Positions 26,551-36,340 of a DNA stretch of 45,340 nt are shown one piece after another. The first letter of the stretch is position 1, and each line of letters opens with the position of its first letter. Location of the stretch: NCBI GenBank assembly GCA_003354025.1, contig PIVU01000010.1:1-45340 (forward strand), in the 5' to 3' direction. The position numbers and the translations under genes were made by a program. This DNA is from Nitrospirota bacterium. Its GTDB lineage: Bacteria; Nitrospirota; Thermodesulfovibrionia; UBA6902. Under the pieces are notes generated by a model. The model was not told the DNA's origin. It ran no database searches and worked only from the letters and a program-made list of their open reading frames with translations.

Positions 26551-27089
26551 AGCTGAACTGCGAAGGACTCCCGACAATTTACCTCAAGCCCTGTGAAATA
26601 TGGATATCCAAATCTCCTTCAGTGGTATCAACGGTTCTCGGGTCATGTATATCGGTTACGATGTTCAGCCCGCAGTTCAAAGTAGGAGCCATTTGCCATG
26701 GATTTCTGCCGACAAAATCCAGTACATGTGAAAATGATGAAGTTGATGTAGAAGAGTACAAGTATGTTGATCAGGCCATAGTGAAAATGGCCAAAAGACT
26801 TAAACACATGGGAGTCAGGGCCGGGGAGTTGGAGGTTAAGCTGTTCGGTGGCGCGCATATGTTTTCTTCACGTAGCGGAAGCAGGAAGATTGATGTCGGG
26901 ATTCAGAATATACAGACTGCCATATTAACGATTAAATCATCAGGCCTTAAACTGCATTCTACGCATGTTGGAGGTGTTGCAGGGCGAAAACTGTATTTTA
27001 ATACTGAGACGGGTGAGGTTTATATGACGTTGATCGATAATGGGATATCAACGGAGGACGTTCTGCGCTGTTCAGAGCAAATCATTTGA
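26547..27089 (+). CDS. cheD: Chemoreceptor glutamine deamidase CheD
   Basis: Deamidates receptor glutamines so that they can be methylated. The 180-residue protein starts at GTG overlapping the cheR stop (GTGA). The catalytic Cys34 (VLGSCISV) and His51 (GAICHGFLP) are 17 residues apart, as in Thermotoga CheD. The third catalytic Thr position holds Ser28 with Thr29 next to it, a mild substitution. KLFGGAHMF and the C-terminal THVGGVAGRKLYFNTETGEV also match. CheD usually accompanies CheC; no cheC is present here. Confidence 0.95.
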   Translation: MKLNCEGLPTIYLKPCEIWISKSPSVVSTVLGSCISVTMFSPQFKVGAICHGFLPTKSSTCENDEVDVEEYKYVDQAIVKMAKRLKHMGVRAGELEVKLFGGAHMFSSRSGSRKIDVGIQNIQTAILTIKSSGLKLHSTHVGGVAGRKLYFNTETGEVYMTLIDNGISTEDVLRCSEQII

Positions 27090-27090
27090 T

Positions 27091-28407
27091 ATGAGCAATA
27101 TGTTAAACAACCATTTTAAACCGGCTGTGATAATTATTGATGATAGTCAGTCAATTCAAAGATATGTAAGTCAGCTTCTTGAGGAGGCTGGTTTCAGAAC
27201 ATATGTTGCTGACAATGGCCGCAAAGGAATTGAATATATTAATTCGATTGACCCGGATGTGGTTCTTCTAGATATTGAAATGCCTGTTATGAGCGGTCTT
27301 AATGTACTGGATTCGCTGGACCATGACAGTAGACTTTATTCCATTATCTTATTCTCTCATCTGTCTGCAGTTGAAAATCGTATAACAGGGCTGGATAAAG
27401 GTGCTGACGATTACATTACAAAACCGATTGCGCCTGACGAGTTAATAGCACGGGTGAGAACGGCTGCAAGGGCGACAGGGTTGAAAAGGGAACTGGTTGA
27501 GGCTCGGAAGAGTTCTGAAGATGCATTGAAGAGATTCCATGAGGCACAGAATCGGCTTATTGAAGAACAGAAGATATCTGCGGTAGCACGCCTGGCTTCT
27601 GGAATGGCCCATGAGATAAATAATCCTCTCGGGTTTATCAAGAGCAATGTGGGAACTATTAATAATTACTCGAAAAAGCTCCTGGAGTGTGCGGACAGGT
27701 TTTCTAATATATTAAATATAATGCAGTCCGATAATTCTGGAGCAAATGCTGATGTCCTGGAATACCTTGCCTGGTTCAGAAAATCAAAAATCGAATTTAT
27801 AAGGAATGACATTGGACCGCTTGTGTCAGAGACAATGGGAGGCATAGAGCGAATTTCTTCTATTGTTCAATACCTTTTAGTGATGGACCGGGCTGCATTT
27901 TACGGTTCTGATAATGTCCTTGATGTTAACAGTCTAATCATGGCGATAGGTGATGCTTATGCTACAAATCTTCATCCTGATGTGACATTTGAAACTGTTC
28001 TTGACAGCGGAGCTGTGATGGTGATAGGGAAAAAAGAGCAGTTGAGAATTGCTATAGAGAATATAATCGATAATGCGGTGGATGAAGTAAGAGAACATGG
28101 TGCAATAAAGATCTCTACAGCGAAGGATGACAAATATATCCATATAGATATTTATGACACCGGAGATGGTATTAAACAGGAGTTGATGAAAAAAGTATTT
28201 GAACCATTCTGTACCACAAAGAAGTCAATTGAAAAAATCGGTCTTGGCCTGACAATAGCGCAGTATATTGTAAAAGCGCATGGAGGTTATATAAATCTCA
28301 AATCTTCAAATGAAGTCGGATCATGCGTTTCCCTATGTCTGCCGGTGCATGATCCGGAGAGCGTTAGTGACAATAGACTGAAACAAACGGTCAAGGGGAA
28401 TAGCTGA
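27091..28407 (+). CDS. Receiver-histidine kinase inside the chemotaxis operon
   Basis: Cytosolic REC-HisKA-HATPase protein of 438 residues starting at ATG 27091, 2 bases after the cheD stop; the frame also opens at 27040 within cheD. The receiver is complete ([24 protein letters not shown]). A helical linker leads to H174 in [15 protein letters not shown], then the N-box [11 protein letters not shown]1 box YDTGDGIK and IGLGLTIAQ. It lacks PAS or membrane parts, so its input is probably phosphorylation by CheA, and its output a further regulator, possibly not encoded here. Its stop overlaps cheB by one base. Confidence 0.9.
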   Translation: MSNMLNNHFKPAVIIIDDSQSIQRYVSQLLEEAGFRTYVADNGRKGIEYINSIDPDVVLLDIEMPVMSGLNVLDSLDHDSRLYSIILFSHLSAVENRITGLDKGADDYITKPIAPDELIARVRTAARATGLKRELVEARKSSEDALKRFHEAQNRLIEEQKISAVARLASGMAHEINNPLGFIKSNVGTINNYSKKLLECADRFSNILNIMQSDNSGANADVLEYLAWFRKSKIEFIRNDIGPLVSETMGGIERISSIVQYLLVMDRAAFYGSDNVLDVNSLIMAIGDAYATNLHPDVTFETVLDSGAVMVIGKKEQLRIAIENIIDNAVDEVREHGAIKISTAKDDKYIHIDIYDTGDGIKQELMKKVFEPFCTTKKSIEKIGLGLTIAQYIVKAHGGYINLKSSNEVGSCVSLCLPVHDPESVSDNRLKQTVKGNS

Positions 28408-29474
28408 TGAAGAAGAAAATAAAAGTTTTGATAGTTGATGACTCGGCAGTAGTAAGGCAGACCCTGGAAGAGATTCTTAATTCAGATTCTGGTATTACAG
28501 TTGCGGCTACAGCATCGGATCCCTATGTTGCAGCAGATAAAATCAGGCAGGAGGTCCCTGATGTAATAACGCTTGATGTGGAAATGCCGAGGATGGACGG
28601 TATTACATTCCTGCAGAAGATAATGAGCCAGCATCCGATTCCCGTTGTTATGTGTTCAAGCCTTACTGAAAAGGGATCGGAGACAGCTCTGAAGGCCATG
28701 GAGTACGGTGCAATTGAAATCATTCAGAAACCATCTGTAGGCACAAAGCAGTTTCTGGAGGAGGCACGGATACGAATTTGTGACGCAGTGAAAGCAGCGT
28801 CAGTCGCAAAAGTCAGAACAATTAAACAGAGGACCCTCAAGATCCAGCCCAAACTTACTGCCGATGCTGTTCTTGCAAAACCGAGATCAAGTGCAATGAT
28901 CAGGACAACTGAAAAGATTATCGTAGTCGGCGCGTCTACGGGGGGGACGGAAGCCCTTAGAATATTCCTGGAATCCATACCGGCCGATGCACCTGGTATT
29001 GTCATAGTCCAGCATATGCCTGAAAATTTCACCAGGGCATTTGCAAACCGTCTCAACGGGATTTGCCGGATAACCATAAAAGAGGCTGCGGACAATGATA
29101 CTGTGCTCAGGGGGCAGGCACTGATAGCCCCGGGTAACCGGCACACACTGCTTAAAAGAAGCGGAGCACGATATTATGTGGAAGTAAAAGACGGACCGCT
29201 TGTCAGCCGGCATCGTCCGTCTGTAGATGTTCTTTTTCGATCAACAGCCAGATATGCAGGCAAGAATGCAGTCGGCGTAATCATGACTGGTATGGGCGAT
29301 GACGGGGCAAGGGCCATGCTTGAAATGAAAGAGAGCGGGGCCTATAACATAGCCCAGGATGAAGCGACGTCGGTGGTATTTGGAATGCCCAATGAGGCTA
29401 TTAAGAGGGGTGGGGTTGATAAAGTGCTGCCGTTGGAAAAACTGGCAAGAGAGGTGATAAAGGCCAGTGAATAG
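28407..29474 (+). CDS. cheB: Protein-glutamate methylesterase CheB
   Basis: Receptor methylesterase/deamidase controlled by an N-terminal receiver ([11 protein letters not shown]57 in [16 protein letters not shown]). The C-terminal hydrolase has the triad S177 ([12 protein letters not shown]), H203 (VQHMPENFT) and D299 (GMGDDGA). Length 355, typical. ATG overlaps the upstream kinase stop (TGATG). Opposes CheR; CheA phosphorylation would activate it, giving adaptation feedback. Confidence 0.96.
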   Translation: MKKKIKVLIVDDSAVVRQTLEEILNSDSGITVAATASDPYVAADKIRQEVPDVITLDVEMPRMDGITFLQKIMSQHPIPVVMCSSLTEKGSETALKAMEYGAIEIIQKPSVGTKQFLEEARIRICDAVKAASVAKVRTIKQRTLKIQPKLTADAVLAKPRSSAMIRTTEKIIVVGASTGGTEALRIFLESIPADAPGIVIVQHMPENFTRAFANRLNGICRITIKEAADNDTVLRGQALIAPGNRHTLLKRSGARYYVEVKDGPLVSRHRPSVDVLFRSTARYAGKNAVGVIMTGMGDDGARAMLEMKESGAYNIAQDEATSVVFGMPNEAIKRGGVDKVLPLEKLAREVIKASE

Positions 29475-29504
29475 AATGAATGTGAACATTAAGAAAGGAA
29501 TAAA

Positions 29505-30665
29505 ATGAAGGATAGCAAACCAGGGTCGGTTCTTGTTGTTGACGATGATCCATTGACACTTAAGGCTGTCAGCCTGCTGCTGGAAGAACAGGGGTATACT
29601 TCGATACTGTGCAGTAATGCCATTGAAGCACTTGAGGTCTCGAGGGAGCTGATATTTGATGTTGTTCTGACGGATGTAAAAATGCCTGAAGTCAGCGGCA
29701 TGCAGCTTCTCGATAACATACATTCACTGTATCCCGGGAAGCCAGTGGTTCTTATGACCGGGTATGCTGAATTTGATTCAGCAATAAAGGCAATAAACAA
29801 GGGTGCTTTTAATCTGCTGATCAAGCCCTTTTCTCCCGAATATATGATTAGCACAGTAGAAAAAGCCGTGGAGTTTAACAGGTTCAAAGAGAGAGAAAAA
29901 AATTATAAAAAGGAACTTGAGAGTATTGTCCAGCGAAGGACCCAGGAGCTCGCAGGTGCGCTTTCTCAGACGGAAAGCATAAGCAGAGAGATTATCCAGA
30001 GGTTCACAAGGGTTGCTGAATACAGGGACACTGATACGGGCAATCATATTTCGAGAATAGGTTTTTACTCAAACAAGCTGGCAGACGTACTCAATATGCC
30101 TGAGGACTTCATCCACCAAATAACATTTGCGAGTGTTATGCATGATATCGGAAAAATAGGGATACCTGACAATATACTTCTGAAGCCTGGAAAACTTACA
30201 TTCGACGAGTTCGAAATCATGAAGTCACATACATCGATAGGCAAAAATATGCTGGACGGTTCGTCGCATCCCGTAATACAGATGGCTGCGTCAATTGCAT
30301 TGAGCCATCATGAGAGATGGGACGGCACCGGATATCCTGAAGGATTAAAAGGAAATGAGGTGCCTGTGGAAGGAATGATAGTGATGATAGCAGACCAGTA
30401 TGATGCATTGAGGAGTAAAAGACCTTATAAAAAATCCTTTAGCCATGAAGAAGTAAACAAGATTATTACTGAAGGAGACGGAAGGACAATGCCTGAGCAT
30501 TTTAATCCGGAAGTGTTAAATGCCTTTATCGAAATTGCCCCTCTATTTGATGATATTTTCAATGAAAACTGCTCTGTCAGCGAGTTGGAACTGCTTACAG
30601 GAACCGGCGATAATGGGTTGAAACCTGATGTGGAAATAAACGGGCGGAATCAGCTGATTATATGA
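29505..30665 (+). CDS. RpfG-like response regulator with HD-GYP phosphodiesterase domain
   Basis: Receiver (VDDDPL, TDVKMPEVSG, IKPFSP), a coiled linker (~125-160) and an HD-GYP domain: FTRVAEYRDTDTGNH, the metal-binding HD in SVMHDIGKIGIPD, and HHERWDGTGYPEGL containing the GYP signature. HD-GYP proteins of this type hydrolyse cyclic di-GMP, so CheA or the adjacent kinase may control second-messenger level. Its 386 residues are close to RpfG. SD AAAGGA precedes the ATG; the gene lies 30 bases after cheB in the same direction and the next gene follows after 21. Confidence 0.94.
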   Translation: MKDSKPGSVLVVDDDPLTLKAVSLLLEEQGYTSILCSNAIEALEVSRELIFDVVLTDVKMPEVSGMQLLDNIHSLYPGKPVVLMTGYAEFDSAIKAINKGAFNLLIKPFSPEYMISTVEKAVEFNRFKEREKNYKKELESIVQRRTQELAGALSQTESISREIIQRFTRVAEYRDTDTGNHISRIGFYSNKLADVLNMPEDFIHQITFASVMHDIGKIGIPDNILLKPGKLTFDEFEIMKSHTSIGKNMLDGSSHPVIQMAASIALSHHERWDGTGYPEGLKGNEVPVEGMIVMIADQYDALRSKRPYKKSFSHEEVNKIITEGDGRTMPEHFNPEVLNAFIEIAPLFDDIFNENCSVSELELLTGTGDNGLKPDVEINGRNQLII

Positions 30666-30686
30666 TTAATTTAGTACGAGGTTTAT

Positions 30687-32648
30687 ATGAAGCAGAATGA
30701 TATTGTGAGTGGTCCTGCTAAGGGGAGGACAATAATTATGACAGTCACAGCTTTTATTGTGACATTATTATTGTGTGCGTTTCTTGTGAATATGTCGGAG
30801 CAGAAGAAACTTGCGGGGCTCCGTAAAGTAGTTGCCGAGGTCGGAGCGTCACAGGCATATTCCATATCAAGACAGTTAGACCGTTCTATTTCCGCTACAT
30901 ATGCTCTCGCGTCACTCATTCAGGAATATGGTGAGATAAGTAATTTTGAAGAACTGGCACAAGACATGATTGCCCGTTATGGCGGAATAAGCAGTCTTCA
31001 GCTTGCGCCTTCAGGTGTAGTCCGCAAAATATACCCACTAGAGGGGAATGAGGCTGCAATAGGGCATGATATATTAAATGATCCAGAGCGCAGAACGGAG
31101 GCCCTGGAAGCAGTTCAATCAGAGAAGTTGACGCTTGCAGGCCCCTTTGAGCTGATACAGGGCGGTATGGCAGTCATAGGACGATATCCTGTGTTTCTTG
31201 AGGAGAAGCACTCTGACACTAAAAGGTTTTGGGGTTTTACGATTGTCCTTATAAAGCTTGATAAACTGTTGGCTGCGAGTAACCAAGATCAGCTTGTATC
31301 CGGTGGGTACCAATACAATCTTTCCCGACAGGACCCTGACACAGCGGCTTCTCTCATAATTGCCGGTAATGATCATAATGCCTTAATTGACCCTGTCGCT
31401 ATTGATATCCCTGTGCCGAACGGACACTGGTCACTTGAGCTTGCACCTCAGGAAGGCTGGTATTCTTTTTCAACTGTTCTGCTTGAATCAGTTGCTTCAG
31501 TATTAATGTCATTGATCATTACAGTCCTTTTTTACCAGCGGATGAGCTATATGGGCCAACTTCTTAATAAGAACAATCTTCTTAAGGATGAAGTTAGACA
31601 GAGAAGGCTGATGGAAGAAGCATTGCAGAAAAGCGAGAAAAAATTTAGAGAAATTATTGAATATTCTTCTGATATTATCTGCATAGTCGGAGTTGACGGA
31701 ATGATAATGTTTGAGAGCCCGTCTGTTGAAAAGATCCTTGGGTATACACCCGGAGAGCGAAAAGGCAGAAATGCATTTGAGTTTATGCATGAGGATGATC
31801 AAGAACATGCTGTTGCTGCATTAGGAAAGGCCGTTGCTTTGCCGGACTCAATTGAACGTGTAGTGTACCGGGTGAAACATAAAAACGGTTCGTGGAGGAC
31901 ACTTGATTCAATAGGAAGAAACCTTCTGCATGATGAGGGCATAAACGGAGTAGTTGTGCACTCAAGAGATATCACTGAGCAGAAGAAGATGGAAGAGAAT
32001 TTGAGAATATCTGAGGAGAAATTTTCAAAGGCCTTTTATGCAAGCCCGGATTCAGTAACAATCACATCGCTTGAAGAAGGCCGCTTTATTGAAGTTAATG
32101 AGGGGTTTGAAAAGGTTTTTGGATATAGTCCTGACGAGGTGCTAGGCAAGACCCCTTTTGAACTCAATTTATACAGAGATCCCAATCATCGTCAGTACAT
32201 ACGTGAAATTCTGAAAGAAAAAGGAAGTGTTCAGGGTTTTTATCTTGAAATTGTAAGAAAATGCGGAGAGGTGAGGGATTGTATGGTTTATGTTGAAAAC
32301 ATCGTAATCAACGGGAAGCCGCATATAGTAACGATTGTCAGAGACATTACGGACCTCAAAATAGCTGAAGAAAAAAAGGATGAACTGATTAAGGAGCTTG
32401 AAGAGGCACTTTCAGAAATAAAGACATTGAGCGGGCTGATTCCTATCTGTTCATGCTGTAAAAAGATACGCGATGACAACGGATATTGGAACCAGATCGA
32501 AATTTACATTCGTGACCGTTCCGATGCTGACTTTAGTCATGGGATTTGTCCTGATTGTGCAAAGGAAGTATACCCCAATCATTACAAGAAAATGTTAGAA
32601 GCCTGCTCTGATGAGCAAAGCCCCGATGAAGACGGGATGGCTTGTTGA
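30687..32648 (+). CDS. CHASE-PAS-PAS sensor with C-terminal cysteine-rich module
   Basis: A 653-residue membrane sensor with no recognised enzymatic output. TM1 (~15-36), a periplasmic CHASE domain (~60-240; YGGISSLQLAPSG, GPFELIQGG), TM2 (~263-284), a coil, PAS1 (~317-430), PAS2 (~440-560), a second coil, then a module with C588, C590, C591 and C621, C624 (PICSCCKKIRDD ... GICPDC). The C-x2-C pairs suggest a zinc ribbon. This tail is common at the end of PAS proteins in related bacteria, by recall, but its role is unknown. The gene follows the HD-GYP regulator by 21 bases and closes the operon. Confidence 0.88.
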   Translation: MKQNDIVSGPAKGRTIIMTVTAFIVTLLLCAFLVNMSEQKKLAGLRKVVAEVGASQAYSISRQLDRSISATYALASLIQEYGEISNFEELAQDMIARYGGISSLQLAPSGVVRKIYPLEGNEAAIGHDILNDPERRTEALEAVQSEKLTLAGPFELIQGGMAVIGRYPVFLEEKHSDTKRFWGFTIVLIKLDKLLAASNQDQLVSGGYQYNLSRQDPDTAASLIIAGNDHNALIDPVAIDIPVPNGHWSLELAPQEGWYSFSTVLLESVASVLMSLIITVLFYQRMSYMGQLLNKNNLLKDEVRQRRLMEEALQKSEKKFREIIEYSSDIICIVGVDGMIMFESPSVEKILGYTPGERKGRNAFEFMHEDDQEHAVAALGKAVALPDSIERVVYRVKHKNGSWRTLDSIGRNLLHDEGINGVVVHSRDITEQKKMEENLRISEEKFSKAFYASPDSVTITSLEEGRFIEVNEGFEKVFGYSPDEVLGKTPFELNLYRDPNHRQYIREILKEKGSVQGFYLEIVRKCGEVRDCMVYVENIVINGKPHIVTIVRDITDLKIAEEKKDELIKELEEALSEIKTLSGLIPICSCCKKIRDDNGYWNQIEIYIRDRSDADFSHGICPDCAKEVYPNHYKKMLEACSDEQSPDEDGMAC

Positions 32649-32690
32649 ATATATATGCATAATGGGAAGGAAAAGTTTTATAGGCTCTTG

Positions 32691-33455
32691 TTAGTAGTTG
32701 CCCCATAATGTTTTCAGTTTCTCTTTGCTTAGTAAAACAAAATCACGGTCCTGAGAAAATATCTCCAGTGTAATAGTGCCGTCATAATATTTTTTTAGTA
32801 CTCTGATAAGCCGCCCCCAGTTAATTTTCCCCGCTCCAATGGGCAGGTGCAAATCCCTGTTTCCGTCATTGTCGTGAAGATGAATATGTTTCAATCTCTT
32901 GTGGAGCTTTTTAATGAATTCTTCCGGGTTTCGTCCCGACAGGTTTGCATGTCCTATATCAATATGAAGGTAGAGGTCAGGCACACTGTCCAGGATTTCA
33001 GCAATATTCTTGACGTTATCATAGGGTGAGTCAATGGGTTCATACACTATACTAATATCAAATGCTTTAGCGTTTCTTACAATTTTCCTGAGGGTTTCAA
33101 CCTGAAACTTTATCCCCTCTTTTAATGAAAACAGCTTTGGCGGCCAGTTGGAATGAATAGTGACAAATTTAACATTTAATTGTGTGAACACTTCAAAACA
33201 TTTATTGGCTTCTGTCACTGCAGCGTCCCTGATTGTTTTTGAAGGTGAGCCGGTGGGCAGATACCAGGGGGTATGTCCTACAGTGCTTAGATTGTATTTT
33301 TTCAGAAGCTTTTTTGTTGCTTTTATATCAACCATATGAGGTGCGGCAAGGTCTTCTTCCAGAAAGAGATCAACGAAATCGAAACCGTTTTTACCTATCC
33401 ACTCAATTTCCTCGAGCAGGTCTTTGCGGGGGTGGTTTGGATATCCGATTTTCAT
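32691..33455 (-). CDS. Sugar phosphate isomerase/epimerase-like TIM-barrel protein
   Basis: Xylose-isomerase-like/AP-endonuclease-2 fold. The start at 33455 (MKIGYPNHP) is chosen because it avoids overlap with the upstream gene; the frame opens at 33506. Metal-binding candidates are His in TVGHTPWYLP, His in TIHSNWPP, Glu in IVYEPID, Asp/His in HIDIGHANLSG, His in HIHLHDNDG and Glu in LEIFSQD. About 255 residues, usual for the family. It follows the RlmB-type methyltransferase on the same strand by 7 bases and runs convergently with the sensor gene ending at 32648. The substrate cannot be deduced. Confidence 0.85.
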   Translation of the reverse strand: MKIGYPNHPRKDLLEEIEWIGKNGFDFVDLFLEEDLAAPHMVDIKATKKLLKKYNLSTVGHTPWYLPTGSPSKTIRDAAVTEANKCFEVFTQLNVKFVTIHSNWPPKLFSLKEGIKFQVETLRKIVRNAKAFDISIVYEPIDSPYDNVKNIAEILDSVPDLYLHIDIGHANLSGRNPEEFIKKLHKRLKHIHLHDNDGNRDLHLPIGAGKINWGRLIRVLKKYYDGTITLEIFSQDRDFVLLSKEKLKTLWGNY

Positions 33456-33462
33456 GCTGTAT

Positions 33463-34194
33463 TTACTCTCCCCGCTGTTTAGCGATTTCATGAGAAAAAA
33501 TCGCACATGCCATTGCTACATTAAAAGAAAGCTCGGCACCGGCCATCGGAAGGGTTATTTTCATATCAAGGTGCTTTTGAATGCCGTAACGAATTCCCCT
33601 CCCTTCGGTTCCAAGAACCAGGCAGATAGGAAAGGGAAGGGACACTTTATTGATGTTCTCGCCGTCTTCAACTACCGTACCAACAGCCCAGTAGCCTGCT
33701 TTTTTTGCTTTTTGCAAAGCATTGGACAGATTTGTTACCTTTGCTACAGGCACAAAGCTTTCTCCTCCTGAAGCGACATGTATGACTGTTTCATTTATCT
33801 CACATGAACTGTGTTCCGGTATAACAAGGGCAAAACCACTGAAACAGGCTGCTATTCGCATAATGGATCCCAGGTTATGAGGGTCATTCAGGCTGTCCAG
33901 AAAAATGAAAGAGAGTTTTTCTTCAAGTCCTTTGTTCAATAGATAATCGAAATTAATGTATTCGTATTTTTTGATTTCCGCTACAATGCCCTGCAATCGA
34001 TCTGCACGCTTGATTTTAAGCAATTCGTTATCATTGACATGCTTTACCGGGATTTTCAGAGATTTAATTAATGTAATAATGTCAGGGGCCTTGAAATTAT
34101 CCTGGATGAATACCTGGCGGATACTGGCAGGATCTGCCTTTAACCGTTCAAAAACCGAGTTTTTTCCATAAAGGTACATGCTGTTTTTTGCCAA
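33463..34194 (-). CDS. rlmB: TrmH/SpoU-family 2'-O-ribose methyltransferase (RlmB-type)
   Basis: Probably methylates a guanosine ribose of 23S rRNA with SAM. N-terminal substrate-binding domain (YLYGKNSVFERLKADP), then the trefoil-knot SPOUT domain: motif 1 LDSLNDPHNLGSIMRIA, motif 2 LVLGTEGRGI and motif 3 LPMAGAELSFNVAMA. In RlmB proteins motif 3 usually reads SLNVS; here SFNVA. The start is TTG, decided by GGAGG five bases upstream (34200-34204). Length 243, typical. Other TrmH relatives cannot be excluded. Confidence 0.88.
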   Translation of the reverse strand: MAKNSMYLYGKNSVFERLKADPASIRQVFIQDNFKAPDIITLIKSLKIPVKHVNDNELLKIKRADRLQGIVAEIKKYEYINFDYLLNKGLEEKLSFIFLDSLNDPHNLGSIMRIAACFSGFALVIPEHSSCEINETVIHVASGGESFVPVAKVTNLSNALQKAKKAGYWAVGTVVEDGENINKVSLPFPICLVLGTEGRGIRYGIQKHLDMKITLPMAGAELSFNVAMACAIFSHEIAKQRGE

Positions 34195-34366
34195 GACATC
34201 CTCCGGTCGAAATAATAAGATAGAATATGAACTTATCCAAATTAAAGCAAACTGAATGAGGAAGTCAAGGGTTTTGGAAAACGTTCAAATAGTTATTTTA
34301 TTGCCGGTTGTAATTTAGTTGAATATTGATTACTATTTTAAACATCTTATATAAGGAGGGAATTTT

Positions 34367-35341
34367 ATGGATCAACAGCAGTTTGATTTGAAAAATGTTA
34401 AGTTGCCCCAGATTAATCCAAAAGCGGTAATTGCCGTTATAGCAGCTTTACTAGTTTTAAGTTTTGTGTCGTCTTTATGGTTCACCGTAGATCCTGAAGA
34501 GGTCGGCATTGTGTTACGTTTCGGTAAGTACACTCGTACGGTAAATCCCGGGTTGAACTTTAAAATGCCTTTCGGCGTTGAAGAGGTCATTAAAGTTCCG
34601 GTGGAGAGGCAGTTGAAGCTGGAATTTGGTTTCCGATCGAGTACCCCGGGAGTCAGGACCAGGTATTCGGCCACTAATTATCAGGAAGAGTCACTATTAT
34701 TGACAGGCGACCTGAATGCTGCGGAGGTTGAGTGGATTGTCCAGTTCCGTATCAAAGATCCATATCAGTTCTTATTCAGAGTGAGAAATGCGGAACAGAC
34801 ATTCAGAGATATTAATGAAGCTATTATGCGTGGAATCGTTGGTGACCGGACAGTCGATGAAGTTATAACATTCGGCCGGCAGGAAGTTGCTGACGCTGTT
34901 AAAGTAAAAATTCAGGACCTCTGTGATCAGTATGAAATGGGAATAAAGGTTGACCAGGTTGTATTGCAGGACGCAAATGCTCCGAAGCCGGTGCAGTCTG
35001 CTTTTAATGAAGTCAATGAAGCTGAACAGGAAAAGGAAAAACTGATCAATCAGGCAAAATCTGAATATAACAAAATTATTCCGAGGGCCCGCGGTATAGC
35101 TGAAAAGACAATTGAAGAAGCAAAAGGATATGCCCTTGAAAGAGTGAACAGAGCAAAGGGTGAAGCCTCAAAGTTTGATTCTATTTTTAAAGAGTACTCC
35201 AAGGCCGCTGAAGTGACCCGGCAGCGTATTTACCTTGAAACAATGAATGATGTTATGTCCAATGTCGGGAGAAAGCTGATTACCGACGAGCAAGCCACAG
35301 GGATTCTGCCATTGTTTCAGCTTGAAAAGGAGGTGAAGTAA
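34367..35341 (+). CDS. hflK: SPFH/Band 7 protein HflK
   Basis: Membrane-anchored prohibitin-like protein that with HflC encloses and modulates the FtsH protease. One N-terminal TM helix (~20-40, VIAVIAALLVLSFVSSLWF), then the SPFH domain (VDPEEVGIVLRFGKYTRTVNPGLNF), and a long helical C-terminal region (~210-300). At 324 residues it lacks the long glycine-rich N-terminal part of the E. coli protein. Strong SD AAGGAGGG. Its stop overlaps hflC by one base, and no ftsH is in the window. Confidence 0.95.
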   Translation: MDQQQFDLKNVKLPQINPKAVIAVIAALLVLSFVSSLWFTVDPEEVGIVLRFGKYTRTVNPGLNFKMPFGVEEVIKVPVERQLKLEFGFRSSTPGVRTRYSATNYQEESLLLTGDLNAAEVEWIVQFRIKDPYQFLFRVRNAEQTFRDINEAIMRGIVGDRTVDEVITFGRQEVADAVKVKIQDLCDQYEMGIKVDQVVLQDANAPKPVQSAFNEVNEAEQEKEKLINQAKSEYNKIIPRARGIAEKTIEEAKGYALERVNRAKGEASKFDSIFKEYSKAAEVTRQRIYLETMNDVMSNVGRKLITDEQATGILPLFQLEKEVK

Positions 35342-36294
35342 TGGACAAAGCCAAACCAGTAATAATAGCGGGAATTGTACTGTTGATGATTATTGTGACG
35401 GTTTCTTCCGCCTATATTGTCCGTGAAACTGAGCAGGTGATCATCACTCAGTTTGGTAAACCAATAGGTGAGCCTATTACATCACCGGGGATACATTTCA
35501 AGATACCTGGTATCCAGCATGCCAACTTTTTTGATAAGAGGTTTCTCGAGTGGGACGGCGACCCAAATCAGGTCCCCACAAAGGACAAAAGATTTATATG
35601 GGTTGATACCTATGCAAGGTGGCGCATTAAGGACCCCCTGCTTTTCTTCCAGCGTGTGCAGAACGAACGTCTGGCCCAGTCACGGCTTGATGATATGCTG
35701 GACGGTGAGACGAGAAACGCGATCGCAAAACATCTGCTTGTTGAAATAGTACGCTCTACAAATCGTCAGCCCGAGGTTCCGGAAGGATCGGCAGAAGGAG
35801 AGTTGGCTGCGAAATTACAGGAAATCAGGATCGGCAGAGAGGAAATTACACGTTCTATTATTGTAGCTGCAGCTCCGAGGACACTTGAACTCGGGATAGA
35901 ACTCCTGGATCTTCGGTTTAAACGCATTAACTACGTTGAAGAAGTCCAGAAGAAGATTTACGAAAGGATGATCACGGAACGTAAAAGAATAGCCGATAAG
36001 TTCCGCTCTGAAGGCCAGGGGAAGGCTTCCAAGATTATTGGAGATAAGGAACGGGAACTGAAGAAGATTGAGTCCGGCGCTTATAGGACCGCACAGGAGA
36101 TTATCGGTAAAGCTGATGCTGAAGCCACGGCAATTTATGCTTCTGCTTATAATCAGAACAAAGAGTCGAGAGAATTTTACCGTTTTTTGAAGACAATGGA
36201 GACATATAAAACTACGCTGTCGGAAAAAGACTGGCTGGTTCTTTCAACAAAAGGAGCATTCTTTAAGTATTTGCAGGACATGTCAGGGAAGTAA
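35341..36294 (+). CDS. hflC: SPFH/Band 7 protein HflC
   Basis: Partner of HflK in the FtsH-regulating complex. TM helix at ~7-25, then VRETEQVIITQFGKPIGEPI, GIHFKIPGIQHANFFDKR and the helical ERKRIADKFRSEGQGKASKIIG typical of HflC. Length 317, with a moderate insertion around residues 135-165 (VPEGSAEGEL). Overlaps hflK (TAATG), so the complex is co-translated. A strong terminator follows. Confidence 0.95.
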   Translation: MDKAKPVIIAGIVLLMIIVTVSSAYIVRETEQVIITQFGKPIGEPITSPGIHFKIPGIQHANFFDKRFLEWDGDPNQVPTKDKRFIWVDTYARWRIKDPLLFFQRVQNERLAQSRLDDMLDGETRNAIAKHLLVEIVRSTNRQPEVPEGSAEGELAAKLQEIRIGREEITRSIIVAAAPRTLELGIELLDLRFKRINYVEEVQKKIYERMITERKRIADKFRSEGQGKASKIIGDKERELKKIESGAYRTAQEIIGKADAEATAIYASAYNQNKESREFYRFLKTMETYKTTLSEKDWLVLSTKGAFFKYLQDMSGK

Positions 36295-36310
36295 GAAGAT
36301 CGATAAATGG

Positions 36311-36340
36311 TAGGGGCGAACGGCTGTTCGCCCCTATTTT
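36311..36340. terminator. Strong intrinsic terminator between hflC and convergent gene
   Basis: Perfect 11-bp stem TAGGGGCGAAC / GTTCGCCCCTA with GGCT loop followed by TTTT on the plus strand. It begins 16 bases after the hflC stop and overlaps the end of the minus-strand gene, so it may serve both. Confidence 0.85.

Noticed and set aside
34325-34355. TTGATT-N16-TATATA as promoter for hflK
   Set aside because: The -10 would abut the Shine-Dalgarno sequence, so the transcript would begin inside it.
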